The notes beneath the pieces are model-generated. The model searched no databases. It worked only from the letters and a program-made list of their open reading frames with translations, and had not been told where the DNA came from. A program made the position numbers and the translations under genes. From contig NCED01000015.1 in assembly GCA_002280485.1 (NCBI GenBank), positions 1 through 43,755 of the forward strand: DNA of 43,755 nucleotides. The letters run 5' to 3'. Below are positions 17,120 to 24,939 of this stretch, piece after piece. Source of the stretch: Caulobacterales bacterium 32-69-10. GTDB lineage: Bacteria; Pseudomonadota; Alphaproteobacteria; Caulobacterales; Caulobacteraceae. How positions within the stretch are numbered: the stretch's first letter is position 1; each line of letters opens with the position of its first letter.

Positions 17120-18007
17120 CTAGCTCGCGCCGCTACAGGTCCGGCCGGCGGTCTGGAGGCGGCGGCAGAAGGTTTCGACCTCGGCGGGGCTGGCGAAGCC
17201 CTCGACGAGGCCGCGGAACTCAGTGCGTCCGCCGGCGGTCAATAGCTCGATCCGCCGCGGTTTGCCGGCCATGGCGTCGGGGAAGGCCAGGTCCAGGGCC
17301 TGGGCGGCCTGGAGGGCGGCCGTGGCGGAGCCGAAGCGGCCGTACTCCGCCCGGCTGAAGGCCGTGGCGCTGGTGCTCGCCTCGCTGCGTACGGGCGAAG
17401 CCGGCGCGGTCGGGGCGAGGATCGGCGCCGCCGTCGCGCGGGGCGGGGCGTTGGCGGCGAGCCGTGGATTGGCCGGATAGAGCGGGCGCCAGCCGGGGTC
17501 GCACACCGCATTGACGACCGCGTCCATATAGGAGCCGCGCGGCACGTCGCGCCAGGCTGTCCCGGCGCCGAGCTGGCGCACGGCGCCCTGGCGGTTGGAG
17601 CCGGCGTAGAGGGCGAGCGCCCGCTGGAACACCTTGCGGTTCGAACAGTCGAGATCGACGGTCATCACCGCCGAGCGTCCGTTCAGCCGGCGGGTGAAAT
17701 CGGGATCGATGGCTTCCTGGCGGATGGAGACGCGGATGGCCGGAGCGGCGGCGAGGCGGTCGCGGCCGGGCTCGACCGAGAAGACGGAGTCCTGGCCGAT
17801 GCCCACAACCGTGCCGGGCGCGATGTCGGTCTGGGCGCCGACCCACTGGCGTATCGTCTCCACGTTGCGCACCGCCGGATAGGGTGGATAGGCGGGGGCC
17901 GCGGTCTGGGCCAGGGCGTGCGAGAAGAGGCCTTCCACAGCGAGACCCCCCAGCGCGAGGACTCCAAGGGCCAAAACGCAGACGGGGACGCTCACCGGAC
18001 GGGACAT
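17120..18007 (-). CDS. Secreted SPOR-domain protein
   Basis: A 295-residue exported protein. The ATG at 18007 follows GAGGAG with a 6-nt spacing and starts a signal peptide (VCVLALGVLALGGLAVEGLF, with AxA-like cleavage near ALAQTAA). The middle part contains VMTVDLDCSNRKVFQRALALYAG and CDPGWRPLY, a Cys-containing region often found in uncharacterised Caulobacterales secreted proteins. The last ~70 residues, EYGRFGSATAALQAAQAL...VEGFASPAEVETFCRRL, fit a SPOR fold, which binds denuded septal peptidoglycan. A role at the division septum is inferred. It lies upstream of ftsY, 49 nt away, on the same strand. Confidence 0.85.
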   Translation of the reverse strand: MSRPVSVPVCVLALGVLALGGLAVEGLFSHALAQTAAPAYPPYPAVRNVETIRQWVGAQTDIAPGTVVGIGQDSVFSVEPGRDRLAAAPAIRVSIRQEAIDPDFTRRLNGRSAVMTVDLDCSNRKVFQRALALYAGSNRQGAVRQLGAGTAWRDVPRGSYMDAVVNAVCDPGWRPLYPANPRLAANAPPRATAAPILAPTAPASPVRSEASTSATAFSRAEYGRFGSATAALQAAQALDLAFPDAMAGKPRRIELLTAGGRTEFRGLVEGFASPAEVETFCRRLQTAGRTCSGAS

Positions 18008-18081
18008 GGAAACTCCTCGCGGCAATGCTCCGTCCTAAGACGGGTCAATCGCGAAGCGCTGCTGCAAACCATAAGCCAGAG

Positions 18082-19347
18082 TCAAACGGCGAGGCGGCCC
18101 AGGGCCCGGCGCCCGTCGTGGCCGTGGAGACTGAGGCGGACGAGGGCGCCTGCTTGCGCGGCGCCCTCGAAGGCGATCTCGGTGAAATCCTCGGCACGGG
18201 CCAGGCCCTCGCGCTCGACCAGGGCGGTGACGGTACGGCCTTGGGTCCGGTCGAGGTGACGGCGCAGGGCCGCGGCGCCGGCGCCGCGCAGCCGCTCGGC
18301 CCGGGCCTTCACCACCGCCTTGGGCAACTGGGGCATGCGCGCCGCGGGCGTGCCCGGGCGGGGGGAAAAGGGGAAGACGTGCAGGTAGGACAGCCCCGCC
18401 TCCTCGACCAGCGACAGGCTGTTCTCGAAGGCCTCCTCGCTCTCGGTGGGGAAGCCGGCGATGAGGTCGGCGCCGAACGCCACGTCGGGGCGCACCCGGC
18501 GCACGCCGGCGATCAGGGCCAGGGACTGGGCCCGGCTGTGGCGGCGCTTCATGCGCTTCAGGATCATGTCGTCGCCGGCCTGCAGCGACAGGTGCAGGTG
18601 GGGCATCAGCCGCGGCTCGGTCGCCAGCTGCTGCATCAGGTCGGGATCGATCTCGGCGGCGTCGATCGACGAGAGGCGAAGGCGCGGCAGGCCAGGCGCC
18701 AGCTTGAGGATGCGGGAGACCAGCTGGCCCAGGGTCGGCTGGCCGGGCAGATCCTGGCCCCAGGCGGTGATGTCCACGCCCGTCAGCACCACCTCGGCGA
18801 AGCCCTTGGCCGCGAGGCTGCGGACCTGTTCGACGATCTCGCCGGCCGGGGCCGAGCGCGAATTTCCCCGCCCATAGGGGATGATGCAGAAGGTGCAGCG
18901 GTGGTCGCAGCCGTTCTGGACCTCGACATAGGCCCTGGCGCGCTCGGTCAGCCCATCGACCAGGTGGCTGGCGGTCTCGGTCAGGGAGGCGATGTCATTG
19001 ACCCGAACCCGGCCATGCTCGGGGCCGAAGGCATAGGCGCCGGGCGCGCTCTTCAGCCCGTTGCCGAGCACCAGATCCACCTCGCCCATGGCGGCGAAGC
19101 TGCCCGGGTCGATCTGGGCGGCGCAGCCGGTGACGATGAGCCGGCTGTCCGGACGTTCGCGGCGGGCGCGGCGGATGGCCTGGCGCGCCTGGCGCACCGC
19201 CTCGCCCGTGACGGCGCAGGTGTTGACGATGACCGCGTCGGTCAGGCCGTCGGCCAGGGCGCGGGCCTTGGCCTGCTCGCTCTCATAGGCGTTCAGGCGG
19301 CAGCCGAAGGTGAGGACGTCGACGCCGTGGGGGGCTTGGCCGCTCAC
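18082..19347 (-). CDS. mtaB: tRNA t6A37 methylthiotransferase MtaB
   Basis: MtaB is a radical-SAM enzyme that converts t6A37 to ms2t6A37 in tRNAs decoding ANN codons. The protein is 421 residues. The UPF0004 domain starts DVLTFGCRLNAYESEQ with further Cys in NTCAVT and VTGCAAQ, which hold one [4Fe-4S] cluster. The radical-SAM motif is CDHRCTFCIIPYGRG (CxxxCxxC), followed by VVLTGVDITAWGQDL and LHLSLQAGDD. A TRAM-like domain ends the protein. The GTG at 19347 overlaps the dapF stop (GTGA) and is the only sensible start; the same frame stays open far into dapF but that part is not MtaB. Confidence 0.94.
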   Translation of the reverse strand: MSGQAPHGVDVLTFGCRLNAYESEQAKARALADGLTDAVIVNTCAVTGEAVRQARQAIRRARRERPDSRLIVTGCAAQIDPGSFAAMGEVDLVLGNGLKSAPGAYAFGPEHGRVRVNDIASLTETASHLVDGLTERARAYVEVQNGCDHRCTFCIIPYGRGNSRSAPAGEIVEQVRSLAAKGFAEVVLTGVDITAWGQDLPGQPTLGQLVSRILKLAPGLPRLRLSSIDAAEIDPDLMQQLATEPRLMPHLHLSLQAGDDMILKRMKRRHSRAQSLALIAGVRRVRPDVAFGADLIAGFPTESEEAFENSLSLVEEAGLSYLHVFPFSPRPGTPAARMPQLPKAVVKARAERLRGAGAAALRRHLDRTQGRTVTALVEREGLARAEDFTEIAFEGAAQAGALVRLSLHGHDGRRALGRLAV

Positions 19348-20198
19348 GACAGTCGCTCCGGCAGGACACCCGAGAACTCGACCTCGACCGGGCCGGTCAT
19401 CAGGACGTGGCCGTCGGACTCGCGCCATTCGATGGTCAGCTCGCCGCCGTCGACGACGACGGCCGCCTTGCGTTCGGTAAGGCCGCGACGGAAGCAGGCG
19501 ACGAGGGCGGCGCAGGCGCCGGTGCCGCAGGCCTTGGTCAGGCCGGCGCCGCGCTCCCACACCCGAAGGCGGATGCGATCGGGCGCCAGGACCTGGGCGA
19601 AGCCGACATTGACCCCTTGCGGGAACAGCGGGTGATGCTCGATCAGCGAGCCGACGCGGGTGACGGTGTCGTCGTCGACCGCCTCGTCCACAAAAAACAC
19701 CACGTGCGGGTTGCCCATGGAGACGCAGCCCGGGGTGTGGAACAGGGGCGCATCGATGGGGCCGACCTGCAGCTCGACCCGGGCGGTGTCCATGTCCTCG
19801 GCCAAGGGGATGTCCCGCCAGTCCAGGCGGGGCGGGCCCATGTCGACGGTGATGGCGTGGGGGCCGGCGCGGGTGGCCTGCATCAGCCCGACCTTGGTCT
19901 CGATCAGGGCCTCGTCCTTGCCGGAGGCCTCCATCAGGAGCCAGCCGACGCAACGGGTGGCGTTGCCGCACGCCTCGACCTCGCCGCCGTCGGCGTTCCA
20001 GATGCGCATATAGACGTCGCCCGTGCGGCTGGAATCCAGCCCGATCAGCTGATCGCAGCCGACGCCGCCCTCGCGATCGGCGATAGCGCGCGCGGTATCC
20101 GCCGCCGGTGCGAAGGGCGGATGGTCGCTCGACCGCCCAGCCCCGACCACCACGAAGTCGTTGCCGGCGCCGTTCATCTTGAGAAAGGGACGCGTCAT
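19344..20198 (-). CDS. dapF: Diaminopimelate epimerase DapF
   Basis: DapF converts LL- to meso-diaminopimelate for lysine and peptidoglycan synthesis. From ATG 20198 the protein has 284 residues starting MTRPFLKMNGAGNDFVVV. The two catalytic Cys are Cys77 in EVEACGNATRCV and the second in TKACGTGACAALVA. Other family motifs are VGCDQLIGLD and SMGNPHVVFFVD. The upstream part of the open frame, to 20321, runs through a palindromic element and is not coding. The stop overlaps the mtaB start. Confidence 0.96.
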   Translation of the reverse strand: MTRPFLKMNGAGNDFVVVGAGRSSDHPPFAPAADTARAIADREGGVGCDQLIGLDSSRTGDVYMRIWNADGGEVEACGNATRCVGWLLMEASGKDEALIETKVGLMQATRAGPHAITVDMGPPRLDWRDIPLAEDMDTARVELQVGPIDAPLFHTPGCVSMGNPHVVFFVDEAVDDDTVTRVGSLIEHHPLFPQGVNVGFAQVLAPDRIRLRVWERGAGLTKACGTGACAALVACFRRGLTERKAAVVVDGGELTIEWRESDGHVLMTGPVEVEFSGVLPERLS

Positions 20199-20256
20199 TG
20201 GCCGGCTATATAGGTGAAAAGACGGGGTTTGGGCGCCCCGCCGCGGCATAGGCCGC

Positions 20257-20377
20257 GTGCGTCCTTCGAGACGCCCGAGTTCCTCGGGCTCCTCAGGATG
20301 ACGAATGTGGGTGGACTGCACTGAGGCTCGTCATGCTGAGGAGCGCGAGCGTAGCTTGCGCGTCTCGAAGCACGCAC
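20257..20377. repeat. 121-bp palindromic element near oxyR
   Basis: The left arm begins GTGCGTCCTTCGAGACGC and the right arm ends GCGTCTCGAAGCACGCAC; inner arms around CCTCAGGATGACGA and TCGTCATGCTGAGG are also nearly complementary. It ends 6 nt downstream of the oxyR stop codon. The sequence type differs from the 89-bp elements but shares GGATGA/TCAT segments. No gene lies in 20199-20383. Confidence 0.75.
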
Positions 20378-20383
20378 CACAGT

Positions 20384-21283
20384 TCAGAGCCCCTCCAGCG
20401 CCCCGGCCAGCAGGCGCGCTTCGGTTTCGCGGCTGGAGCCGGCGCGCCAGGCGACGACGATCTCGCGGGTGTGGGTGGTGGAGGAGAGGGGGCGCACGCC
20501 GACGGGGGCGTTGTCGGTCAGCCCAGCTTCCACGGCCATGGCGGGCAGCAGGGATACGCCCAGGCCCGAACCGATCATCTGCACCAGGGTGTGCAGGGAG
20601 GTGGCCGCGAAGGTCCCGTCCTCGCCCGTGACGATCTTGGGCGCGTCCAGCTCGCAGGCCGACAGGGCGTGCTCGCGCAGGCAGTGGCCGTCCTCGAGCA
20701 GGATCAGCCCCTCGCGCTCCAGGTCGGCCGGGTCGATCCGCTCGTGCAGCAGCAGGGGGTGGTTGGCGGGGATGACCGCGACGAGGTCGTCGTCGGCCAC
20801 GTGGGCGATGTCGAGGCCGCTCGTGTCGTAGGGCAGGGCGATCAGGGCGGCGTCGAGGGCGCCGGCCTTCAGGCTGGCCACCAGCTTGGCGGTCTGGTCC
20901 TCGCGCAGGAACAGGCGCAGCGCCGGGAAGCGCCGGCGCAGTTCGGGCAGGGCGCGGGGCAGCAGGAAGGGAGCGATGGTCGGGATCACCCCCAGGCGGA
21001 AGCGGCCGGACAGGGGCTGGCCGGCGCTCTTGGCCGCCTGCACCAGGTCCTCGGCGCGGGCCAGCACGTCCTTGGCCCGGCGCACGGCCTCCTCGCCCAC
21101 AGGCGTGAGGATAACCTTTGAGCGGCCCCGGTCGACCACCGGCGCGCCGAGGATCTTCTCGAGCTCCTGCACGCCGGCCGACAGGGTGGGCTGGGTGACG
21201 TGGGCGGCGTCGGCGGCGCGGCTGAACGATCCGTGTTCGGCCAAAAGCTTGAGGTACTGCAGCTGTCTCAGGGTCGGGAGCAT
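20384..21283 (-). CDS. oxyR: Peroxide-sensing LysR-type regulator OxyR
   Basis: A LysR-family activator of 299 residues. The winged helix-turn-helix spans residues 1-60 (FSRAADAAHVTQPTLSAGVQ). Cys201 and Cys210 in LEDGHCLREHALSACEL match the position and 9-residue spacing of the E. coli redox pair Cys199/Cys208, which form a disulfide on contact with peroxide. Residues TSLHTLVQMIGSGLGVSLLP are also typical of OxyR. It is divergent from ahpC-ahpD, with an OxyR-type site between them, so it likely senses H2O2 and controls that operon and perhaps itself. Confidence 0.93.
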   Translation of the reverse strand: MLPTLRQLQYLKLLAEHGSFSRAADAAHVTQPTLSAGVQELEKILGAPVVDRGRSKVILTPVGEEAVRRAKDVLARAEDLVQAAKSAGQPLSGRFRLGVIPTIAPFLLPRALPELRRRFPALRLFLREDQTAKLVASLKAGALDAALIALPYDTSGLDIAHVADDDLVAVIPANHPLLLHERIDPADLEREGLILLEDGHCLREHALSACELDAPKIVTGEDGTFAATSLHTLVQMIGSGLGVSLLPAMAVEAGLTDNAPVGVRPLSSTTHTREIVVAWRAGSSRETEARLLAGALEGL

Positions 21284-21292
21284 GGTCTGCGT

Positions 21293-21329
21293 ATAGCCTC
21301 ATCCTATGGCTATGCCAAAAACAATCGAT
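21293..21329. promoter_or_regulatory. OxyR-type operator between oxyR and ahpC
   Basis: The consensus is ATAG-N7-CTAT-N7-ATAG-N7-CTAT. Here ATAG (21293-21296), N7, CTAT (21304-21307), N7, CCAA (21315-21318), N7, CGAT (21326-21329) is seen: two exact tetrads, one 3/4, one poor. It starts 10 bp upstream of the oxyR ATG. A candidate ahpC promoter, TTGGAT (21329-21334) and CTATCT (21351-21356) with 16-nt spacing, lies immediately next to it, as expected for an OxyR-activated gene. Confidence 0.6.
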
Positions 21330-21404
21330 TGGATTTTGTACGGGCGGGGCCTATCTCCTTCCCTGCGGCGGCGAGCCGCACCGGATTTCACCAGGAGAGA
21401 GCCA

Positions 21405-21953
21405 ATGCTGGGCGTCAATGAAAAACTGCCGAACTTCAAGATCACGGGCGTCAAGCCGGGCTTCAACGCGCACGAAGAAAACGGCGAGAGCGCCTTCGAG
21501 AAGATCACCCAGGACAGCTTCCCGGGGAAGTGGAAGGTCATCTTCTTCTATCCGAAGGACTTCACCTTCGTCTGCCCGACCGAAATCGCCGAGTTCGCGC
21601 GCCTCAACAAGGACTTCGCCGATCGCGACACCGTCGTGCTCGGCGGTTCGACCGACAACGAGTTCTCCAAGCTCGCCTGGCGCCGCAGCCATCCCGACCT
21701 CGACAAGCTGCCGATCTGGAGCTTCGCCGATCCGGGTGGGAAGTTCGCCCGTCAGCTCGGCATCCTCGACGAGGAAGAGGGCGTCGCCCTGCGCGCCACC
21801 TTCGTGGTCGACCCGGACAACACCATCCAGCACGTCTACGTCACCAACCTGAACGTGGGCCGTGCGCCGGCCGACACCCTGCGGGTGGTCGACGCGCTGC
21901 AGACCGACGAGCTGTGCCCCTGCAACCGCCCGGTGGGCGGCGCCACCCTCTAA
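21405..21953 (+). CDS. ahpC: Alkyl hydroperoxide reductase AhpC (peroxiredoxin)
   Basis: AhpC reduces H2O2 and organic peroxides. The protein is 182 residues from the ATG at 21405, which follows GGAGAGA; the frame opens 33 codons earlier but that part is promoter. The peroxidatic Cys57 is in FYPKDFTFVCPTE, and the C-terminal Cys171/Cys173 (DELCPCNRP) include the resolving Cys. It resembles the AhpC class that is recycled by AhpD rather than AhpF, in line with the adjacent ahpD. Likely controlled by the divergent OxyR. Confidence 0.95.
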   Translation: MLGVNEKLPNFKITGVKPGFNAHEENGESAFEKITQDSFPGKWKVIFFYPKDFTFVCPTEIAEFARLNKDFADRDTVVLGGSTDNEFSKLAWRRSHPDLDKLPIWSFADPGGKFARQLGILDEEEGVALRATFVVDPDNTIQHVYVTNLNVGRAPADTLRVVDALQTDELCPCNRPVGGATL

Positions 21954-21981
21954 TCGGCGCGCGATAGCGCTGCCGGCCGCC

Positions 21982-22022
21982 GCCCCGAGGGGGGACTCCT
22001 CCCCCTTGGCTCCCCTCGGGGC
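21982..22022 (+). other. Stem-loop between ahpC and ahpD
   Basis: GCCCCGAGGGG (21982-21992) and CCCCTCGGGGC (22012-22022) form a perfect 11-bp stem with a 19-nt C/T-rich loop. There is no U-run after it. It may protect the ahpC mRNA 3' end or reduce transcription into ahpD. Confidence 0.6.
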
Positions 22023-22054
22023 GTGCGCATTCTTCACATGAACTGGAGCTTTCC

Positions 22055-22588
22055 ATGTCGCTCGACACCGTCCGCGACCTTCTGCCCGACTACGCCAAGG
22101 ACCTCAGCCTCAACCTCTCGTCGCTCTCGAACGAGACGGTGCTGAACGATCAGCAGAAGTGGGGCGCGTTCCTGGTCAGCGCCTGGGCGGTGGGCCAGCC
22201 CGACGTGGTCAAGGCGGTCGAGGCCGCGGCGACCGCCGGCGGCCTGACGGCCGAGGCGGCCAAGGGCGCCAAGGCCGCGGCGGCCATCATGGGTATGAAC
22301 AATGTCTACTACCGGGCCCTGCACCTGATGAAGAACCAGGAGTACCGGACCCTGCCCGCCAAGCTGCGGATGAACGTCATCGCCAACCCCGGCGTGGACA
22401 AGGGCGACTTCGAGCTCTGGTGCACGGCGGTCTCGGCGGTGAACGGTTGCGGCATGTGCCTGGACAGCCACGAAGAGGAGCTGCGCAAGCGCGGCGTTCC
22501 CAACACCAGCATCCAGGCCGCCCTGCGCATCGCCGCGGTGGTCAATGCGGTGAGCGCCGTGGTGCGGGCCGAACGGGCCGCGGCCTAA
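22055..22588 (+). CDS. ahpD: Alkyl hydroperoxide reductase AhpD
   Basis: AhpD is a thiol-active alkylhydroperoxidase that recycles AhpC. The protein is 177 residues, all helical, with the CMD-domain active site Cys132-Gly-Met-Cys135 in VNGCGMCLDSHEEELRKRG and His139 of the proton relay. A GGAG sequence lies 7 nt before the ATG. The spacing to ahpC (101 nt) with the stem-loop suggests one operon with internal control. Confidence 0.94.
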   Translation: MSLDTVRDLLPDYAKDLSLNLSSLSNETVLNDQQKWGAFLVSAWAVGQPDVVKAVEAAATAGGLTAEAAKGAKAAAAIMGMNNVYYRALHLMKNQEYRTLPAKLRMNVIANPGVDKGDFELWCTAVSAVNGCGMCLDSHEEELRKRGVPNTSIQAALRIAAVVNAVSAVVRAERAAA

Positions 22589-22596
22589 TCTTCCCC

Positions 22597-22625
22597 GGTC
22601 ACGCCCGGGCTCGGCCCGGGAATCC
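22597..22625. repeat. Short palindrome after ahpD
   Basis: CCCGGG (22604-22609) and CCCGGG (22615-22620) pair around CTCGG, in the context GTCACGCCCGGG...ATCCAG. It looks like a half copy of a REP-like element and starts within 10-20 nt of the ahpD stop codon. Confidence 0.4.
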
Positions 22626-22629
22626 AGAG

Positions 22630-22667
22630 CGTCGCGTCTTCCGAAAGGAGGCGCGGCGTTTTGCGTT
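22630..22667 (+). terminator. Intrinsic terminator after ahpD
   Basis: CGTCGCGTCTTCC (22630-22642) pairs imperfectly with GGAGGCGCGGCG (22647-22658) around a GAAA tetraloop, followed by TTTTGCGTTT. It lies between the convergent ends of ahpD and murI, next to the murI stop. Confidence 0.75.
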
Positions 22668-23516
22668 TCACGCGGCCTCGAACCGCACAGGGGCGCCCCA
22701 GAAGGTCTCGACCAGCCCGTTGCCGAGGCCGGGCGCGCCGGTGGTGAGGAAGCGGCGCGTCCCGCCGGTCCCGGGGTCGAACTCCGGGTGGCGGGCCAGG
22801 TAGGCGTCCAGGGCGTCGGCGACGGCGCTGGGCTGGTGGATCAGGGGCGTGCCGGCCCCGAGGGCCTCGACAAACAGTTCGGCCACGATCTCATAGTGGG
22901 TGCACCCCAGGATGGCCCGGTCCGGGGCGCGGCCGATGCGGCGAGTCAGGGCCGCGACATGGCGCTGGATCGTCTGGCGAAGCGCGTCCTCGTCCACTCC
23001 CGACTCGATCAGATGGGCCAGGGTGGGGCAGGGTTCGGAGAACACCGCCACGTCCTGGCGGCGCTTGTCGATCTCGATCTCGTAAACCCGGCTGGCCGCC
23101 GTGGCCGGGGTCGAGAACACCCCCACCACATCCACCGCCTCGACCTTCTCGGAGCGCTCCGCCTCGTGGCTCCAGGGCAGGCCGGTGGCCGCCTCGATGG
23201 TCGGCACGATGATGCCGAGGATGTTCACGGGCCGGCCCAGGGCGGCGCGATAGGCGGGCAGCCACGTCTGCTGCAGTCGCCGCAGTGCGATGGCCGAGGC
23301 GGTGTTGCAGGCCAGGACCACGACGCTTGCGCCTGCCTCGAACAGGCGCACGCAGCCGTCGCGGGTCAGGTCGACGATGCGCTCGCCGTCGTAGCCGCCG
23401 TAGGGCGCGTTGGCCTGGTCGGCGAGATAGAGGAAATCGGCCCGGGGCAGCCGCTCCACCAGGGCCCGGTGGACGCTGAGGCCGCCTACGCCCGAATCGA
23501 ATACGCCGATGGTCAT
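22668..23516 (-). CDS. murI: Glutamate racemase MurI
   Basis: MurI supplies D-glutamate for peptidoglycan. The protein has 282 residues starting MTIGVFDSGVGGLSVHRAL with conserved Asp7-Ser8. The two catalytic Cys are Cys70 in VLACNTASAIALR and the second in AILGCTHYEIV. Other family motifs are YLADQANAPYG and VFSTPATAASRVY. Length and order are normal. It is convergent with ahpD and 24 nt from the neighbouring oxidoreductase, with which it may be co-transcribed. Confidence 0.95.
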   Translation of the reverse strand: MTIGVFDSGVGGLSVHRALVERLPRADFLYLADQANAPYGGYDGERIVDLTRDGCVRLFEAGASVVVLACNTASAIALRRLQQTWLPAYRAALGRPVNILGIIVPTIEAATGLPWSHEAERSEKVEAVDVVGVFSTPATAASRVYEIEIDKRRQDVAVFSEPCPTLAHLIESGVDEDALRQTIQRHVAALTRRIGRAPDRAILGCTHYEIVAELFVEALGAGTPLIHQPSAVADALDAYLARHPEFDPGTGGTRRFLTTGAPGLGNGLVETFWGAPVRFEAA

Positions 23517-23540
23517 GGCCCTGTTTCTAGCCGCCGGGGC

Positions 23541-24530
23541 TCAGGGGATCAGCATGATCTTGCCGACATGACCGGCCGATTCCAGCCGGGCGTGGGCCTG
23601 GGCGGCCTCCTTGAGGGGGAAGGTGGAGTCGATCACCGGACGGATCTCGCCCGCCGCGATCCACGGCCACACCCGGGCCTCGACCGCGGCGGCCAGGCGC
23701 GCCTTCTCGTCGGGATGACGGGGCCGCAGGGTGGAGCCGGCGAAGGTCAGGCGGCGCACCATCAGCCGGGCGACGTCGATGGTCGCCTTGGACCCGGCCT
23801 GGACGGCGATCTGCACCAGCCGCCCGTCCAGGTTCAGGCATTCCAGGTTCTTCTGCACGAAGTCGCCGGCGACCATGTCCAGCACCACGTCCGCGCCGCC
23901 CTCGGCCTGCACCCGGGCCACGAAATCCTCGGCCGAGGTGTCGATCACCACGTCGGCGCCGAACGACCGGGCCGCGGCCGCCTTCTGCGCGCTGCGGCCC
24001 GTGGCGATCACCCGCGCCCCGGCGGCCTTGGCCATCTGGATCGCCATCACCCCGATGCCGCTGGTGGCGCCGTGCAGCATCAGGGTCTCGCCCGCCTGGA
24101 GGCGCCCGATCTCAAACACATTGGAGAAAACGGTGAAGGCGGTCTCGGGCAGGGCGGCGGCCTGGACCAGATCGAGGCCGGCCGGGATAGGCAAGGCGTG
24201 CCGGGCGTCGACCACGGCATATTCGGCATAGCCGCCCCCACCGAGCAGGGCGCAGACCGTGTCGCCCACCCTCCAGCGCGCGGCGCCCTCGCCGACGGCC
24301 GCCACTTCGCCGGCGACCTCGAGGCCCAGGGTGTCGGGCGAGCCGGGCGGCGGCGGGTAGCCGCCGTTGCGCTGCAGGACGTCCGGGCGGTTCACGCCGG
24401 CCGCCGCGACGCGGATCAGCACCTGTCCCGGTCCAGGCCTGGGCACGGCGGCGGCGACGGGCTCCAGCGCCTCGGCGGGGCCGGCTCCGCCGCGGACGGT
24501 GATGGCGATCATGGTCTCGGGAAGGCTCAC
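23541..24530 (-). CDS. NAD(P)H quinone oxidoreductase, PIG3-like
   Basis: A zinc-free medium-chain dehydrogenase of the quinone oxidoreductase/TP53I3 (PIG3) type, 329 residues from the GTG at 24530. This start (VSLPETMIAITVRGG) has GGAG 8 nt upstream and matches the usual short N-terminus before the first strand; the ATG at 24569 has no ribosome-binding site and the ATG at 24512 is another option. Family motifs are NRPDVLQRNGGYPPPPGSPD, LGLEVAGEVAAVG, and the cofactor-binding HGATSGIGVMAIQMAKA. The zinc-binding Cys and His of alcohol dehydrogenases are absent. It probably reduces quinones or enals with NADPH; the substrate is not known. Confidence 0.9.
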   Translation of the reverse strand: MSLPETMIAITVRGGAGPAEALEPVAAAVPRPGPGQVLIRVAAAGVNRPDVLQRNGGYPPPPGSPDTLGLEVAGEVAAVGEGAARWRVGDTVCALLGGGGYAEYAVVDARHALPIPAGLDLVQAAALPETAFTVFSNVFEIGRLQAGETLMLHGATSGIGVMAIQMAKAAGARVIATGRSAQKAAAARSFGADVVIDTSAEDFVARVQAEGGADVVLDMVAGDFVQKNLECLNLDGRLVQIAVQAGSKATIDVARLMVRRLTFAGSTLRPRHPDEKARLAAAVEARVWPWIAAGEIRPVIDSTFPLKEAAQAHARLESAGHVGKIMLIP

Positions 24531-24616
24531 TGAGGGGGCTCCGGGCTCAACGGTCTCCCAACGGACCATTGCATCTGCTATTATTGCGCCTTCGTGCTGA
24601 GCTTAGGGAGAGCGCC

Positions 24617-24823
24617 ATGATCGAGGAAGTGGCTCTACCGCGCCAGGTTCGCGGCGCATCGCTTACCGAAGTTACGCGAGAAGATCTCGATCTCTACGCC
24701 GCCACGGACCTACAGGAACGCATAGCCCGCCTCGAGGACGAGATCATTCGGACCCGTGCGGTCCTGGAACGCAAACTTGCGGGACGGGCCGCCGCCGACG
24801 CACTCTTCTCCCTGAAAAGCTGA
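24617..24823 (+). CDS. DUF1192 family protein
   Basis: A 68-residue protein starting MIEEVALPRQVRGASLTEVT, with GGGAGAG before the ATG at 24617. The core SLTEVTREDLDLYAATDLQERIARLEDEIIRTRAVLERK is a short coiled coil followed by RAAADALFSLKS, the typical DUF1192 ending. Its function is unknown. In Alphaproteobacteria DUF1192 genes often adjoin the DUF1465/rcdA gene, as here (116 bp upstream). Confidence 0.85.
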   Translation: MIEEVALPRQVRGASLTEVTREDLDLYAATDLQERIARLEDEIIRTRAVLERKLAGRAAADALFSLKS

Positions 24824-24939
24824 GTCGCTCACGCCTGGCAGTAGACGGGCCAGCCGGGACGGCCGACTGGCACGGGGGTTGCACGCCGTTTCTGGCCGGC
24901 CCGTGTTGGGGCCGGGCGTGAATGAAGGACGAGAGGCGT

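Noticed and set aside
18082..19971. mtaB read as a 629-codon protein
   Set aside because: The first ~208 codons are dapF in another frame; MtaB motifs begin just after the GTG at 19347.
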